Assembly: GCF_014697125.1 (NCBI RefSeq)
Contig: NZ_JACJRG010000021.1
Span: 39,682 to 103,681 of the forward strand
DNA from: Anabaena minutissima FACHB-250
Lineage (GTDB): Bacteria; Cyanobacteriota; Cyanobacteriia; Cyanobacteriales; Nostocaceae
DNA length: 64,000 bases
Direction: 5' to 3'
Shown here: positions 45,319 through 54,076 of the stretch, in pieces
Layout of the letters: each line of letters starts with the position of its first letter
Position numbering within the stretch: position 1 is the first letter of the stretch
Translations under genes and position numbers: made by a program
The notes under the pieces: generated by a model
Databases searched by the model: none
Told to the model about the DNA's origin: nothing
The model's input: only the letters and a program-made list of their open reading frames with translations

Positions 45319-46815
45319 TTAAAACCCGAACAATCTGAAAAGATTAACGATAATACCTAGAGGCCCAGCTACGATGTTGAGACCATCACCAGCTTGAGCT
45401 ATACCAGAGCGGTTAACTACGACAACATCATTGTTACGGAGAATGGGATTAGTTTCCTCGTTAATTCCTTGGTTGAAATCAACTTTGACATCACGCTTAG
45501 TAACTGAACCATTAGCGTTGAGGCGAATCAACTCTACAGTACCCTTACGCGCTCTAGCATCATTGAACCCACCAGCCGCTAGTATTGCTTGGTTCAAAGA
45601 GCTATTAGGTTGTAATTCTACCGCACCGGCTCGTTTAACTTCACCGACTACGCCAACTTGAATTCTGGCTGGAGATAAAGTAGTGGTAGCTAATTGAGTA
45701 GCTTCTGCTGGAGTAATCTCGGTAGCTGTGGGAATCACAATTGTATCTCCATCTTGGACAATCACGTCTTGATTGACATCGCCACCCTGCAAAAGTTGCC
45801 AAAGATTGATATCTACAGTTTGTTCTGCACCTGTTCTTGTAGGTCGGCGTAGCTTGATATTACGAATATCTGCTTGGGATGTAATTCCACCAGCTAATTG
45901 AATTGCTCGTGTCAGATTAGGCAGTCCAGAGCCAGCTGCTCCACCATTTTGTGCATCTGTTGAACCTGCCGAGACAAGATAAGAACCTGGACGATATACT
46001 TCACCAATTACTGCGACTGTGCGCGGTGCAGTTTGGCTAGCTGCAAAGTTAGCAGCAAATAGATTGCGAGCGCCTGCAACATTAAAGGAGGTTGCTGTTG
46101 GTACAACTATGACATCACCATCCCTTAAGGTAATATCTTGGGCTGCATCGCCTGTTTCAATGAGTTGCTTGAGATTGAGAGTCACAAGTTGCTCACCAGC
46201 ACCTGTTGTTTTACGCTTGAGCTGAACTTGGGTGACATCTGCTGCCAAGGTAACGCCCTGAGCTGTGGTCAATGCAGCTAATACAGTTGGGTATTGTACT
46301 CCAGGATTGTTACCTGCACCTCCTGCCAAACTCAAAGTGTAAGCACCTGGACGAGTGACTTCTCCGGCAACCAGAATATTAATAGGACGGGGGGATAAAA
46401 GATTGATAGAAATCTGCGGACGTTTCAGAAACTTGCGGTATTTTTCGGTGATGATATCAGCAGCTTGTTCAGTGGTGAAACCCTGAACAGAAACACTACC
46501 AATTAAAGGTAGGTTAATAGCTCCACCTGGAGGAATTTGGTATTCACCCGTATATTCGGGTACTTCAAAGACATTTACACGGATTAGGTCTCCGCCGCCT
46601 AATAGATAATTTGTATTTGGTTGTTGTATTTGCGGAGATACGGGTTGGGAATTAGGAACTACTTGCGCTCTAGTTGCAGGTATTGTTTGTGAATTAGGAG
46701 ATACTGATTGTCCCTGAGCTAAACTGGCAGAAGGCAGAATGAGATGAGCAGCTGTTAATAAAGCTGCACCCACAGCTGGCTGGGTGAAAAATTTCAGCGA
46801 ACCTATGTTAACCAT
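45319..46815 (-). CDS. Wza-like polysaccharide export protein (SLBB domains)
   Basis: A 498-residue periplasmic/outer-membrane protein. The signal peptide is FTQPAVGAALLTAAHLILPS with cleavage after SLAQ. The polysaccharide export domain follows (YLLGGGDLIRVNVFEVPEYT, VQGFTTEQAADIITEKYRKF). Then come several SLBB modules (INILVAGEVTRPGAYTLSLA, VAVIGEVYRPGSYLVSAGST, IQVGVVGEVKRAGAVELQPN). It would form the outer-membrane channel for capsule or exopolysaccharide. There is no lipobox Cys, unlike E. coli Wza, which is common in cyanobacteria. No polysaccharide synthesis genes are next to it. Confidence 0.92.
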   Translation of the reverse strand: MVNIGSLKFFTQPAVGAALLTAAHLILPSASLAQGQSVSPNSQTIPATRAQVVPNSQPVSPQIQQPNTNYLLGGGDLIRVNVFEVPEYTGEYQIPPGGAINLPLIGSVSVQGFTTEQAADIITEKYRKFLKRPQISINLLSPRPINILVAGEVTRPGAYTLSLAGGAGNNPGVQYPTVLAALTTAQGVTLAADVTQVQLKRKTTGAGEQLVTLNLKQLIETGDAAQDITLRDGDVIVVPTATSFNVAGARNLFAANFAASQTAPRTVAVIGEVYRPGSYLVSAGSTDAQNGGAAGSGLPNLTRAIQLAGGITSQADIRNIKLRRPTRTGAEQTVDINLWQLLQGGDVNQDVIVQDGDTIVIPTATEITPAEATQLATTTLSPARIQVGVVGEVKRAGAVELQPNSSLNQAILAAGGFNDARARKGTVELIRLNANGSVTKRDVKVDFNQGINEETNPILRNNDVVVVNRSGIAQAGDGLNIVAGPLGIIVNLFRLFGF

Positions 46816-47302
46816 ATTTACCTTAGACTCTGAGACTACAAGTGGTAAAGTATTGTCTAAACATTTTAATCTTGACTATACTTAAGTATTTAGGTTTCCC
46901 GACAATCTTATTTTCCTGAAAAAGCTATCTTTCCCGGAAAATATTTTTGAATTTTTAGTAAACTTAGCTGCAAGAATAACTGATGGAAATACTATAGTTC
47001 ATTTATAGCGTTACCCTATTTGATGTAGTTTAAAAAAAAGTAGCAAAAAACACTAACATTTCTCATGATTAAGCAACATTATTAGTGCATATTGGCAGTT
47101 ATTATTGTGTCAATAAATGCAGAACAAAGTGACAAATATCATATTTTTAATTAGTAATTTGTAAACCTATCTAAAGTTATATATTTCCATGACCCTGGAA
47201 AATAAACATAAAGCATATTATTACAAGCAAGCAAAATAATAAACCTTGATTTCTCGGATTTTTAGCTATTGAAGATGGTATCTTAAAGTTCGCTGTTATG
47301 TA
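46816..47302. other. AT-rich intergenic region
   Basis: 487 bp, strongly AT-rich, between two leftward genes. Short direct repeats but no hairpin, no dispersed repeat and no gene feature recognised. The promoter of the export protein gene is expected in the left part. Confidence 0.5.
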
Positions 47303-48286
47303 CTAGTTAACGACATGATTTATTTGACTGATCTGTTGGATAAAAAACTCCTCTAATGATTGACGAGATAGATGTATCGAAATAACTTTTCCACCCATCA
47401 AGCGCAAACTACCTAGAAAGTCATAGTAATCGGCTTGTAGTGTCCCATGCCAAGAACCATCAGGCTCAAATACTATACTCGGTAGCCATTTTTTGAGGAT
47501 TGACAAATCACCGCCTTCACCTTTGACATGATATGTTTCATCTCTGCCTAATAGTTCTCCTAGAGAACCGATACAGATTAATTCGCCTTGAGAAAGAATA
47601 GCGATGCGATCGCAAATTTGTTCGACTTCACTGAGAATATGGCTGTTAAAAAAAATCGTCTTGCCGGCGGCTTTGAGGGACAAGATAATTTCCCGCATCC
47701 GGTAGCGTCCGAGAGGATCTAGTCCCGACATCGGCTCATCTAGAAATATTAGTTCTGGATCGTTAATTAATGCCTGCGCCATACCCACACGTTGTAACAT
47801 CCCTTTGGAGTAACGACGCATCTGTTTTTTGCGTGCATCAGCTACTGATAAACCCACTAAATCTAGTAAGTGAGGAATGCGTTGACGTTGCACATTAGAG
47901 GGAATTTGGAATAATCCGGCGGCTAACTGCAAAAACTCCCAGCCTGTGAGATACTCATACAAGTAAGGGTTTTCACTTAAATAGCCAATGTTCTGCTTGA
48001 CGTTGCGATCGCCTAAAGGTTTACCCAATAATAAACCTTTGCCAGCCGTAGGCCGGATAATTCCTAACAACAGTTTTAACAGCGTTGTTTTCCCTGCACC
48101 ATTAGGCCCCAGTAAACCAAAAGTTTCCCCCTGATAAACCGTTAAAGAACAGCCTTTGAGGGAGACAACCTGTTGATTCATCCAAAAGCCAGTGCGATAG
48201 ACTTTTCTTAAATCAGAAGTAATGACTACTGGTGGGGTATCTATAGTAGCCAGTTGAGCATCAGCAGTGTCTTGAACAGACTTCAT
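47303..48286 (-). CDS. ABC transporter ATP-binding protein
   Basis: A 327-residue cytoplasmic ATPase: Walker A LLGPNGAGKTTLLKLLLGII, signature RYSKGMLQRVGMAQALINDP, Walker B ELIFLDEPMSGLDPLGRYRM and H-loop TIFFNSHILSEVE. It has a C-terminal extension of about 90 residues (YHVKGEGGDLSILKKWLPSI) with a domain seen in ABC-2 type exporters (Nat/Ccm-like). The matching membrane permease is not adjacent, so the substrate cannot be inferred. Closest architecture is the ABC-2 family involved in drug, lipid or polysaccharide export. Confidence 0.9.
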   Translation of the reverse strand: MKSVQDTADAQLATIDTPPVVITSDLRKVYRTGFWMNQQVVSLKGCSLTVYQGETFGLLGPNGAGKTTLLKLLLGIIRPTAGKGLLLGKPLGDRNVKQNIGYLSENPYLYEYLTGWEFLQLAAGLFQIPSNVQRQRIPHLLDLVGLSVADARKKQMRRYSKGMLQRVGMAQALINDPELIFLDEPMSGLDPLGRYRMREIILSLKAAGKTIFFNSHILSEVEQICDRIAILSQGELICIGSLGELLGRDETYHVKGEGGDLSILKKWLPSIVFEPDGSWHGTLQADYYDFLGSLRLMGGKVISIHLSRQSLEEFFIQQISQINHVVN

Positions 48287-48437
48287 CTCAGTTTTATTAA
48301 CACAGCATAGGTTACAAGTTACCCAATAGGATAACCGCGATCGGTTACAAGTGTGTTAATTGTTGCAAATTTTGGGAATGAGGAATTAGGGGTTATGAGA
48401 ATTCTTTGTTGTCTCCCCTATACCCCTGTTTTCTGAA

Positions 48438-49067
48438 TCAAAGCACTCCCTTAGAACTGGGAATATTGTCAGCGCGACGGGGATCAACTTCTACAGCCAT
48501 GCGTACAGACCTAGCGAATGCTTTAAACGTCGCTTCGATGATGTGATGGGAATTTATCCCGTCTAACTGGCGAATGTGGAGTGTCATTTGGCTGTGGTTG
48601 ACTAACGCCACAAAAAATTCTCGCACCAGTTGCGTGTCATAAGTCCCCACCCGTTGGGTAGGAATTGTTAAACCATAGCTCAGGTGAGGGCGACCAGAGA
48701 AGTCTAGTGCAACCTGTACCAAAGCTTCATCTAAAGGGGCTAAAAAATTACCAAAGCGGACAATGCCTTTTCTGTCGCCTAATGCCTTATGCAAAGCTTG
48801 TCCTAGGGTAATACCCACATCTTCATTAGTGTGGTGGTCGTCAATCTCCCAGTCACCTTTGGCTTTGACATCCAAATCAATCAAGCCGTGAGAGGAAATT
48901 TGATGCAACATATGATCCAAAAACGGAATCCCTGTGGCAGCTTTGCAAATGCCACTGCCATCTAGGTTGATAGTAACTTGCACATCAGTTTCACCAGTAG
49001 TGCGATGTACTGAGGCAATGCGAGAGGATGAGGAGAAATTAACTTGGGGATAATCGCTGATTTGCAT
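48438..49067 (-). CDS. hisB: Imidazoleglycerol-phosphate dehydratase
   Basis: 209 residues from ATG 49067 (MQISDYPQVNFSSSSRIASV). The frame is open 56 codons further upstream, but that part is dispersed-repeat sequence and is rejected. The family metal-binding motifs are complete: FLDHMLHQISSHGLIDL, DDHHTNEDVGITLGQ, RPHLSYGL, FFVALVNHSQMTLHIRQL and SHHIIEATFKAFARSVRMAV. It catalyses dehydration of imidazole glycerol phosphate in histidine synthesis. This is the monofunctional type; no other his gene is adjacent. fabI lies upstream on the same strand. Confidence 0.96.
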   Translation of the reverse strand: MQISDYPQVNFSSSSRIASVHRTTGETDVQVTINLDGSGICKAATGIPFLDHMLHQISSHGLIDLDVKAKGDWEIDDHHTNEDVGITLGQALHKALGDRKGIVRFGNFLAPLDEALVQVALDFSGRPHLSYGLTIPTQRVGTYDTQLVREFFVALVNHSQMTLHIRQLDGINSHHIIEATFKAFARSVRMAVEVDPRRADNIPSSKGVL

Positions 49068-49371
49068 AGAGGTTGGGGACAGGGGACTAGGAATTTTAGA
49101 TTTTGCGGAAAGTTCTGTAGGCGGGTTTCCCAACCTAGGAACGCCACTTGCTACAAGCCGGGAAACCCGTCCAACGCAGTGGCTCAACTTTTCAAGACGG
49201 ATTTTAGATTTTGGATTGAATAATCTAAAATCCACTTATTGAAAAGCTGGGGATTGGGGATTGGGGACGGAAGTTATTCACTACGTGACGCTAGCGCGTA
49301 GCTTGCTTCTCCAGAGGAGTACAATTTTGAATTTTGAATTTTGAATTTATATGCCCCTTTCCCAAATCGTA
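49068..49371. repeat. Nested dispersed repeats upstream of hisB
   Basis: The element ATTTTAGATTTTGGATTGAA with its partner AATCTAAAAT is split by an approximately 100-bp insert at about 49101-49197. The insert contains the inverted repeat GGCGGGTTTCCC and GGGAAACCCGTCC. 49255-49345 adds GGGGATTGGGG runs and an AAAATTC tandem. Confidence 0.7.
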
Positions 49372-50148
49372 TTACATTCCCATGATTTCGTATCCTGAAT
49401 CCACGTACAGGACTTGTCCTGTGATACCGCTAGATAAATCGCTAGCCAAGAAAGCCGCCGTGTTACCTACTTCTGTCTGAGTAACGGTACGACGCAAAGG
49501 AGCGACGGCTTCGACATGGTGAATCATATCTAAGATGCCACCAACAGCACTAGATGCTAAGGTGCGGATAGGCCCCGCAGAGATCGCATTAACGCGAATA
49601 TTTTGAGGGCCAAGTTCAGATGCTAAATAACGCACACTAGCTTCTAATCCTGCCTTAGCCACACCCATAACGTTGTAGTTAGGAATTGCCCTCGCGCCAC
49701 CCAAATATGTCAGGGTAATGATACTTCCCCCCTCTGTCATTAATGGTTTGGCTGCACCACTTAACTGCACAAGTGAATAGGTACTAATGTCTAAAGCTGT
49801 AGCAAAGCCAGAACGAGAAGTTTGGCTAAAATCTCCAGTTAAATCATCTTTGTTAGCAAAGGCTAAACAATGAATCAGAATATCTAGTCGTCCCCACTTG
49901 TCGCGGATTGTCTCAAAGGTAGATTGAATCTGTTCGTCGTTTTGGACATTACAGGGAACAAATAAACTGGGGTTGAGAGGTTCTACTAGTTCAGCAACTT
50001 TCTTCTCCATTTTGCCCCTTTCATCTGGTAGATAGGTAATGCCGAGATTCGCTCCTGCAGCGTGTAGTTGTTGGGCAATCCCCCAAGCAATAGAGCGGTT
50101 ATTGGCAATACCCGTTACCAGAGCGTTTTTTCCATTCAGATTCAGCAT
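49372..50148 (-). CDS. fabI: Enoyl-[acyl-carrier-protein] reductase [NADH]
   Basis: A 258-residue enzyme of the short-chain dehydrogenase superfamily that completes each cycle of fatty acid elongation. NAD-binding is by GIANNRSIAWGIAQQLHAAG; CLAFANKDDLTGDFSQTSRS and the active-site Tyr and Lys in YNVMGVAKAGLEASVRYL (Tyr-x6-Lys spacing of FabI) confirm the family. C-terminal GITGQVLYVDSGYEIMGM is the usual ending. Likely the only enoyl reductase in this type of organism. hisB follows it on the same strand. Confidence 0.97.
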   Translation of the reverse strand: MLNLNGKNALVTGIANNRSIAWGIAQQLHAAGANLGITYLPDERGKMEKKVAELVEPLNPSLFVPCNVQNDEQIQSTFETIRDKWGRLDILIHCLAFANKDDLTGDFSQTSRSGFATALDISTYSLVQLSGAAKPLMTEGGSIITLTYLGGARAIPNYNVMGVAKAGLEASVRYLASELGPQNIRVNAISAGPIRTLASSAVGGILDMIHHVEAVAPLRRTVTQTEVGNTAAFLASDLSSGITGQVLYVDSGYEIMGM

Positions 50149-50668
50149 AGAAACCCTTGATGTAAGCGATTTATGAAAATAGAGGCTAGGGACTGGTGAC
50201 TGGTGGCTGGGGACTAGTGACTGGGGATAAGGAACTGCGGATTAGGTATTGTTTTCTTTCACCTTTTACCTCTTGCCACCTGCCCCATGCCTCCTGACTC
50301 CTGCCTTCATGAGCATACTAGAATCTGAGGCACGTTTGTATTTGTTTTATACATGATGGGCAAAAATAATAATTAGTAAATGTGTTTTTTTGATTTAAAA
50401 TACATATTATTCCTTAAGAAATTCTCAAGATTACTTAAGTTTTTAGAGAAAAAACCTGATGGTTATAGCAAGCAGAAGTATCTATCAAGAACTGCTAGCT
50501 AAAAATAGCAGAAATTAGGTATCATTATAAACAAATAACTATGAAGTTATAGGTTTGAGTATAGTAAAGTACAGCAAGGTTAACGGTGCTTTATTGATTT
50601 TTCAGGTGTATTCTTAGGTAATCAGTTTTCACTTTTTTGTTATTCCGGCATTGGGTAGGGGAAGGGAG
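50149..50668. other. ntcA upstream region
   Basis: Divergent spacer between fabI and ntcA. The first 130 bp hold GGGGACTGGTGACTGG low-complexity repeats; the rest is AT-rich and contains an NtcA-type site at 50559-50572. The long leader fits multiple ntcA promoters known in Anabaena. Confidence 0.55.
50559..50572 (+). promoter_or_regulatory. ntcA: Perfect NtcA consensus site (GTA-N8-TAC) upstream of ntcA
   Basis: GTATAGTAAAGTAC fits GTA-N8-TAC exactly, 97 bp before the ntcA start. ntcA is autoregulated in Anabaena from NtcA-bound promoters. A well-placed TAN3T box at the ideal distance (about 22 bases) is not obvious, so promoter class is uncertain. Confidence 0.6.
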
Positions 50669-51340
50669 ATGATCGTGACACAAGATAAGGCCCTAGCAAA
50701 TGTTTTTCGCCAGATGGCAACTGGAGCTTTTCCACCAGTTGTCGAAACGTTTGAACGAAATAAAACGATCTTTTTTCCTGGCGATCCTGCCGAACGAGTT
50801 TATTTTCTTTTGAAAGGCGCAGTCAAGCTTTCCAGGGTGTATGAGGCAGGAGAAGAAATTACAGTTGCACTATTGCGGGAAAATAGCGTTTTTGGCGTGC
50901 TGTCTTTATTGACAGGCAATAAATCTGATCGGTTTTACCATGCGGTGGCATTTACCCCAGTAGAATTGCTGTCTGCACCAATTGAACAAGTAGAGCAAGC
51001 ACTCAAGGAAAATCCTGAATTATCAATGTTGATGCTGCGGGGTTTATCTTCGCGGATTTTGCAAACAGAGATGATGATTGAAACCTTAGCGCACCGAGAC
51101 ATGGGTTCGAGGTTGATTAGTTTTTTACTAATTCTCTGTCGTGATTTTGGCATTCCTTGTGCAGATGGGATCACAATTGATTTGAAGTTATCTCATCAAG
51201 CGATCGCAGAAGCAATTGGTTCGACGCGCGTGACAGTTACCAGATTATTAGGGGATCTGCGTGAGAAAAAGATGATTTCGATTCACAAAAAGAAGATTAC
51301 TGTGCATAAACCTGTGACTCTCAGCAGACAGTTCACATAA
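50669..51340 (+). CDS. ntcA: Global nitrogen regulator NtcA
   Basis: 223 residues from ATG 50669 (MIVTQDKALANVFRQMATGA). The frame extends six codons upstream, but those overlap the ribosome binding region (GGGAG next to the start). It is a Crp-family activator that senses 2-oxoglutarate and controls ammonium assimilation, nitrate use and heterocyst differentiation with PipX. Effector domain: PGDPAERVYFLLKGAVKLSR and ENSVFGVLSLLTGN. The DNA-reading helix is in LSHQAIAEAIGSTRVTVTRL. The sequence is nearly invariant across Nostocales. A consensus NtcA site upstream suggests autoregulation. Confidence 0.99.
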   Translation: MIVTQDKALANVFRQMATGAFPPVVETFERNKTIFFPGDPAERVYFLLKGAVKLSRVYEAGEEITVALLRENSVFGVLSLLTGNKSDRFYHAVAFTPVELLSAPIEQVEQALKENPELSMLMLRGLSSRILQTEMMIETLAHRDMGSRLISFLLILCRDFGIPCADGITIDLKLSHQAIAEAIGSTRVTVTRLLGDLREKKMISIHKKKITVHKPVTLSRQFT

Positions 51341-51514
51341 AATCCATTGGGGTCAGGGGCGGTGGAGCGTGTTATATTTCTTTAGATAACACTCAATAGT
51401 TGGCATTAAATCTAAAATCTTGAGTAATTTCAGCTATTGCCAACCCCCCCCCATCCTCCCCAGACAATGACTGAAAGTAGTAGGCTGTATCTGGAAACAT
51501 TTCGGTAGCTGAAG

Positions 51515-52981
51515 ATGACAACCGGCTACATCCTCATCGCAGCAATTTTAATTTTGGGAGGCGTAATTGCCACTGTTGGCGATCGCATCGGCACAAGAGT
51601 TGGCAAAGCACGCCTCTCTCTCTTTAAGCTTCGCCCCAAAAACACGGCCGTAGTGGTAACGATTTTTAGTGGTGTACTGACAGCAGCCACAACCCTAGCT
51701 ATTCTGTTTTTGGCTGATGAAGGCTTACGGAAAGGGGTATTTGAGTTAGAAGATATTCAAAAAGACCTCCGACAAAAACGAGAACAACTCAAAGTTGCTG
51801 AAGATCAAAAAAGTCAGGTAGAGGCTGAACGCAACCAAGCCAATCAGGAATTAGAAACCACCAAAAAAGAAAAATTTACAGCGCAGCAAGATTTAGCTCA
51901 AACCCAAACTAAACTCCAGCGCACCCAAAACCAGTATCAAAAAGCTATAGCTGAACTCCAAAGTGTTTACAATCAAAGGAAAGCACTACAGATAGCTGTT
52001 ACCAAACTGGAAACAGAACGTAGACGACTGTATATTGAAGCCCAAAAAGCAATTGCCCAACGCGATCGCGAAATAGCTAACCGTCAACAAGCCATAGAAC
52101 AACGCGATCGGGAACTGAGTAACCGGCAACAAGCCATAGAACAACGCGATCGCGAACTGGCTAACCGTCAACAAGCCATAGAACAACGCGATCAAAAAAT
52201 TGCCCAACTAGATAAACTCATCCAAAATCGCAATTTAGAAATTACCCAAAGAGAACAGGTAATTGCCAAACGGGAATCTCTACTCAAAGAATTGGAAAGA
52301 CAACAGGATTATCTAGAACAGGAAGTGGCGAGACTGGAAAAATATTACCAGTCATATCGTGACTTACGCTTGGGTAAATTGGCTTTAGTTCGGGGTCAAG
52401 TTATTGCGGCGGCTGTAGTGCGTGTTAACCAAACGACTACTGCCCAACAAGTAATTGTGCAACTACTGCAAGAAGCCAATCGCAATGCTAGCATCGAATT
52501 AGCTGAACCTGGAACTGCTGCTAATACACAACTGCTGCGTGTGACTCCAGACAGAGTTGAGCAGCTGATCAAACAAATTAACGATGGTCGAGAATACGTA
52601 GTGAGAATTTTTTCAGCTGGTAATTATGTGAGGGGGGAACAGCAGATAGAATTTTTCGCCGATACAGCTAGAAATGTCTTAGTATTTTCTGAAGGTGAGG
52701 TATTGGCGACAACTACCGCCGATGCTAAAACTATGACCTCATACCAATTAAGGCAAAGATTAGATTTATTAATTTCAGCATCTCAATTTCGTGCTAGAAA
52801 TTCGGGTATTGTCGAAGGTGTACAAATTGATGGTACGTTTATTCGCTTTGTTGCCCTATTGAGACAATTCGGGCAACCCATAGAAATTAAAGCAGTAGCA
52901 GCAGAAGACACTTACACGGCTGGGCCTTTGAGAGTAAAACTATTAGCAATTCAAAACGGCAAAGTTGTTTTAAGTACTTAA
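51515..52981 (+). CDS. DUF3084 membrane protein with long coiled coil
   Basis: A 488-residue protein: two N-terminal membrane segments (TGYILIAAILILGGVIATVG and VVVTIFSGVLTAATTLAIL) flank a conserved basic stretch (TRVGKARLSLFKLRPKNTAV). Residues about 80-285 are a coiled coil (EDIQKDLRQKREQLKVAEDQ), including three tandem 14-residue repeats of the DRELANRQQAIEQR type encoded by a 42-bp DNA repeat. The C-terminal 190 residues form a beta-rich DUF3084 domain (EVLATTTADAKTMTSYQLRQ). DUF3084 is largely restricted to cyanobacteria; role unknown, possibly envelope scaffolding. The nuclease-like gene follows 12 bp later, implying an operon. Confidence 0.9.
   Translation: MTTGYILIAAILILGGVIATVGDRIGTRVGKARLSLFKLRPKNTAVVVTIFSGVLTAATTLAILFLADEGLRKGVFELEDIQKDLRQKREQLKVAEDQKSQVEAERNQANQELETTKKEKFTAQQDLAQTQTKLQRTQNQYQKAIAELQSVYNQRKALQIAVTKLETERRRLYIEAQKAIAQRDREIANRQQAIEQRDRELSNRQQAIEQRDRELANRQQAIEQRDQKIAQLDKLIQNRNLEITQREQVIAKRESLLKELERQQDYLEQEVARLEKYYQSYRDLRLGKLALVRGQVIAAAVVRVNQTTTAQQVIVQLLQEANRNASIELAEPGTAANTQLLRVTPDRVEQLIKQINDGREYVVRIFSAGNYVRGEQQIEFFADTARNVLVFSEGEVLATTTADAKTMTSYQLRQRLDLLISASQFRARNSGIVEGVQIDGTFIRFVALLRQFGQPIEIKAVAAEDTYTAGPLRVKLLAIQNGKVVLST
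52058..52195. repeat. 42-bp in-frame tandem repeat with embedded HIP1 sites
   Basis: Three full units start at 52058, 52100 and 52142, with a partial fourth at 52184. Two of the units contain a complete HIP1 octamer; the others differ at one or a few positions (CGATCGGG, CGATCAAA). Encodes the 14-residue coiled-coil repeats of the DUF3084 protein. Confidence 0.9.
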
Positions 52982-52993
52982 TAAAAATTTATT

Positions 52994-53440
52994 ATGACTT
53001 TTAGTGAATTTTCCCCAACACAACCAGTCATTTTAGGGTTTGATCCCGGTAAAGATAAATGTGGTGTAGCCATGATGGGATTAGATCGGCAATTGCATTA
53101 TCATCAAGTTGTGCTTTCTCGTGAGGCGATCTCTACCATTAATAACCTACGTCAAAGGTTTCCCGTTTCCTTGTTGGTAATGGGTAATCAAACCACAGCC
53201 AAACGCTGGAAACAGCAATTGCAACAAGAATTAGTCGAACCATTAAACATTGTGTTAGTAGACGAGCGTTATAGTACCTTAGAAGCACGCGATCGCTATT
53301 GGCAGATGTATCCGCCTAAAGGACTCACAAAGCTACTACCCCAGGGAATGCGCCAGCCTCCACGCCCTATAGATGACATTGTGGCTATTCTCTTAATTGA
53401 AAGATATTTAAGCCGCCTCACTGAATCAGTTAACAGTTAA
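52994..53440 (+). CDS. YqgF/RuvX-like RNase H-fold nuclease
   Basis: A 148-residue protein with the RNase H-like fold of Holliday-junction resolvase and pre-16S rRNA nuclease families: LGFDPGKDKCGVAMMGLD (first Asp), VSLLVMGNQTTAKRWKQQLQ, IVLVDERYSTLEARDRYW (Glu) and PIDDIVAILLIERYLSRL (last Asp). It is related to YqgF but diverged, a second copy in cyanobacteria being common. Twelve bases after the DUF3084 gene, so likely co-transcribed. Substrate (rRNA or DNA junction) unproven. Confidence 0.85.
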   Translation: MTFSEFSPTQPVILGFDPGKDKCGVAMMGLDRQLHYHQVVLSREAISTINNLRQRFPVSLLVMGNQTTAKRWKQQLQQELVEPLNIVLVDERYSTLEARDRYWQMYPPKGLTKLLPQGMRQPPRPIDDIVAILLIERYLSRLTESVNS

Positions 53441-53450
53441 TCTTAAATTT

Positions 53451-53714
53451 TTACAATTTGGCGCGAATCGTAAACGCATAGTCTCCGCCTGGTTCTAGCT
53501 GATAATCTTGTTGTTCCAAGAACCTTCCCAGAGGTTCTTTGATTAAAGCCCGACCCTGAGAAGGCTTCACGGAAAGTTCTCCCTGGCGAAAATTCCATTG
53601 GAAATGCCACTCAAAATCCCCTGCACTCACTTCACCTTCTAGGAAGCCGTGTTGCCAGGATTGGCGGGTAATTTTGACATGGGCGGTAGTTTCTGGCAAA
53701 CGTTTAGCACTCAC
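53451..53714 (-). CDS. DUF3146 family cyanobacterial protein
   Basis: An 87-residue soluble protein: LPETTAHVKITRQSWQHGFL, EGEVSAGDFEWHFQWNFRQG, ELSVKPSQGRALIKEPLGRF and EPGGDYAFTIRAKL. It is conserved in cyanobacteria with no known role; length is normal and the frame is intact. It converges with the YqgF-like gene, leaving only 10 bp between their stops, so each transcript probably continues into the other. Confidence 0.85.
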   Translation of the reverse strand: MSAKRLPETTAHVKITRQSWQHGFLEGEVSAGDFEWHFQWNFRQGELSVKPSQGRALIKEPLGRFLEQQDYQLEPGGDYAFTIRAKL

Positions 53715-54076
53715 AATGCTTGGTGTTAAGTATGGAACAAAAGCTAACTATTTAGGCTATCTTTTATTTACCAAACTTCGATGCGATCGACAAACTGGCA
53801 ACATGAGTATTTTTGCTTAATATAGCTATATATATCTTGAAAATTGAAAATATAAACGTTTAAGAATAATCCAGTTTTCACTAATAATAGGGATTTCATC
53901 AGTTTTAGTGTTTCTTCCGTTGTTAGCTACTGAATTAATGAATCATCCTAAAATTTTAAATTTAAAGCCGCGACTTCAGTCGTCCGGCTTCTCTTTACAT
54001 AAGTGATAAAAATTTACGGCGATGCCTACCTAAAAGGCATCGCGGATTTTAGATAGAATCTAAAATCCCAATCGAA
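53715..54076. other. Spacer between DUF3146 and pnp with double hairpin
   Basis: 54019-54043 is a 9-bp hairpin (GCGATGCCT/AGGCATCGC) and 54044-54068 an 11-bp hairpin (GGATTTTAGAT/ATCTAAAATCC, three-base loop) just after the pnp stop. Otherwise AT-rich, containing the upstream region of DUF3146. Confidence 0.55.
54019..54068 (-). terminator. pnp: Double hairpin downstream of pnp
   Basis: Two adjacent perfect stem-loops (11 bp then 9 bp in transcription order) lie 9 bp beyond the pnp stop. The T-rich sequence after the second (AAATTTTTATC on the minus strand) supports transcription termination or 3' end protection. Confidence 0.6.

Noticed and set aside
49068..49235. N-terminal extension of hisB
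   Set aside because: Encoded entirely by dispersed repeats; the conserved HisB sequence begins after ATG 49067.
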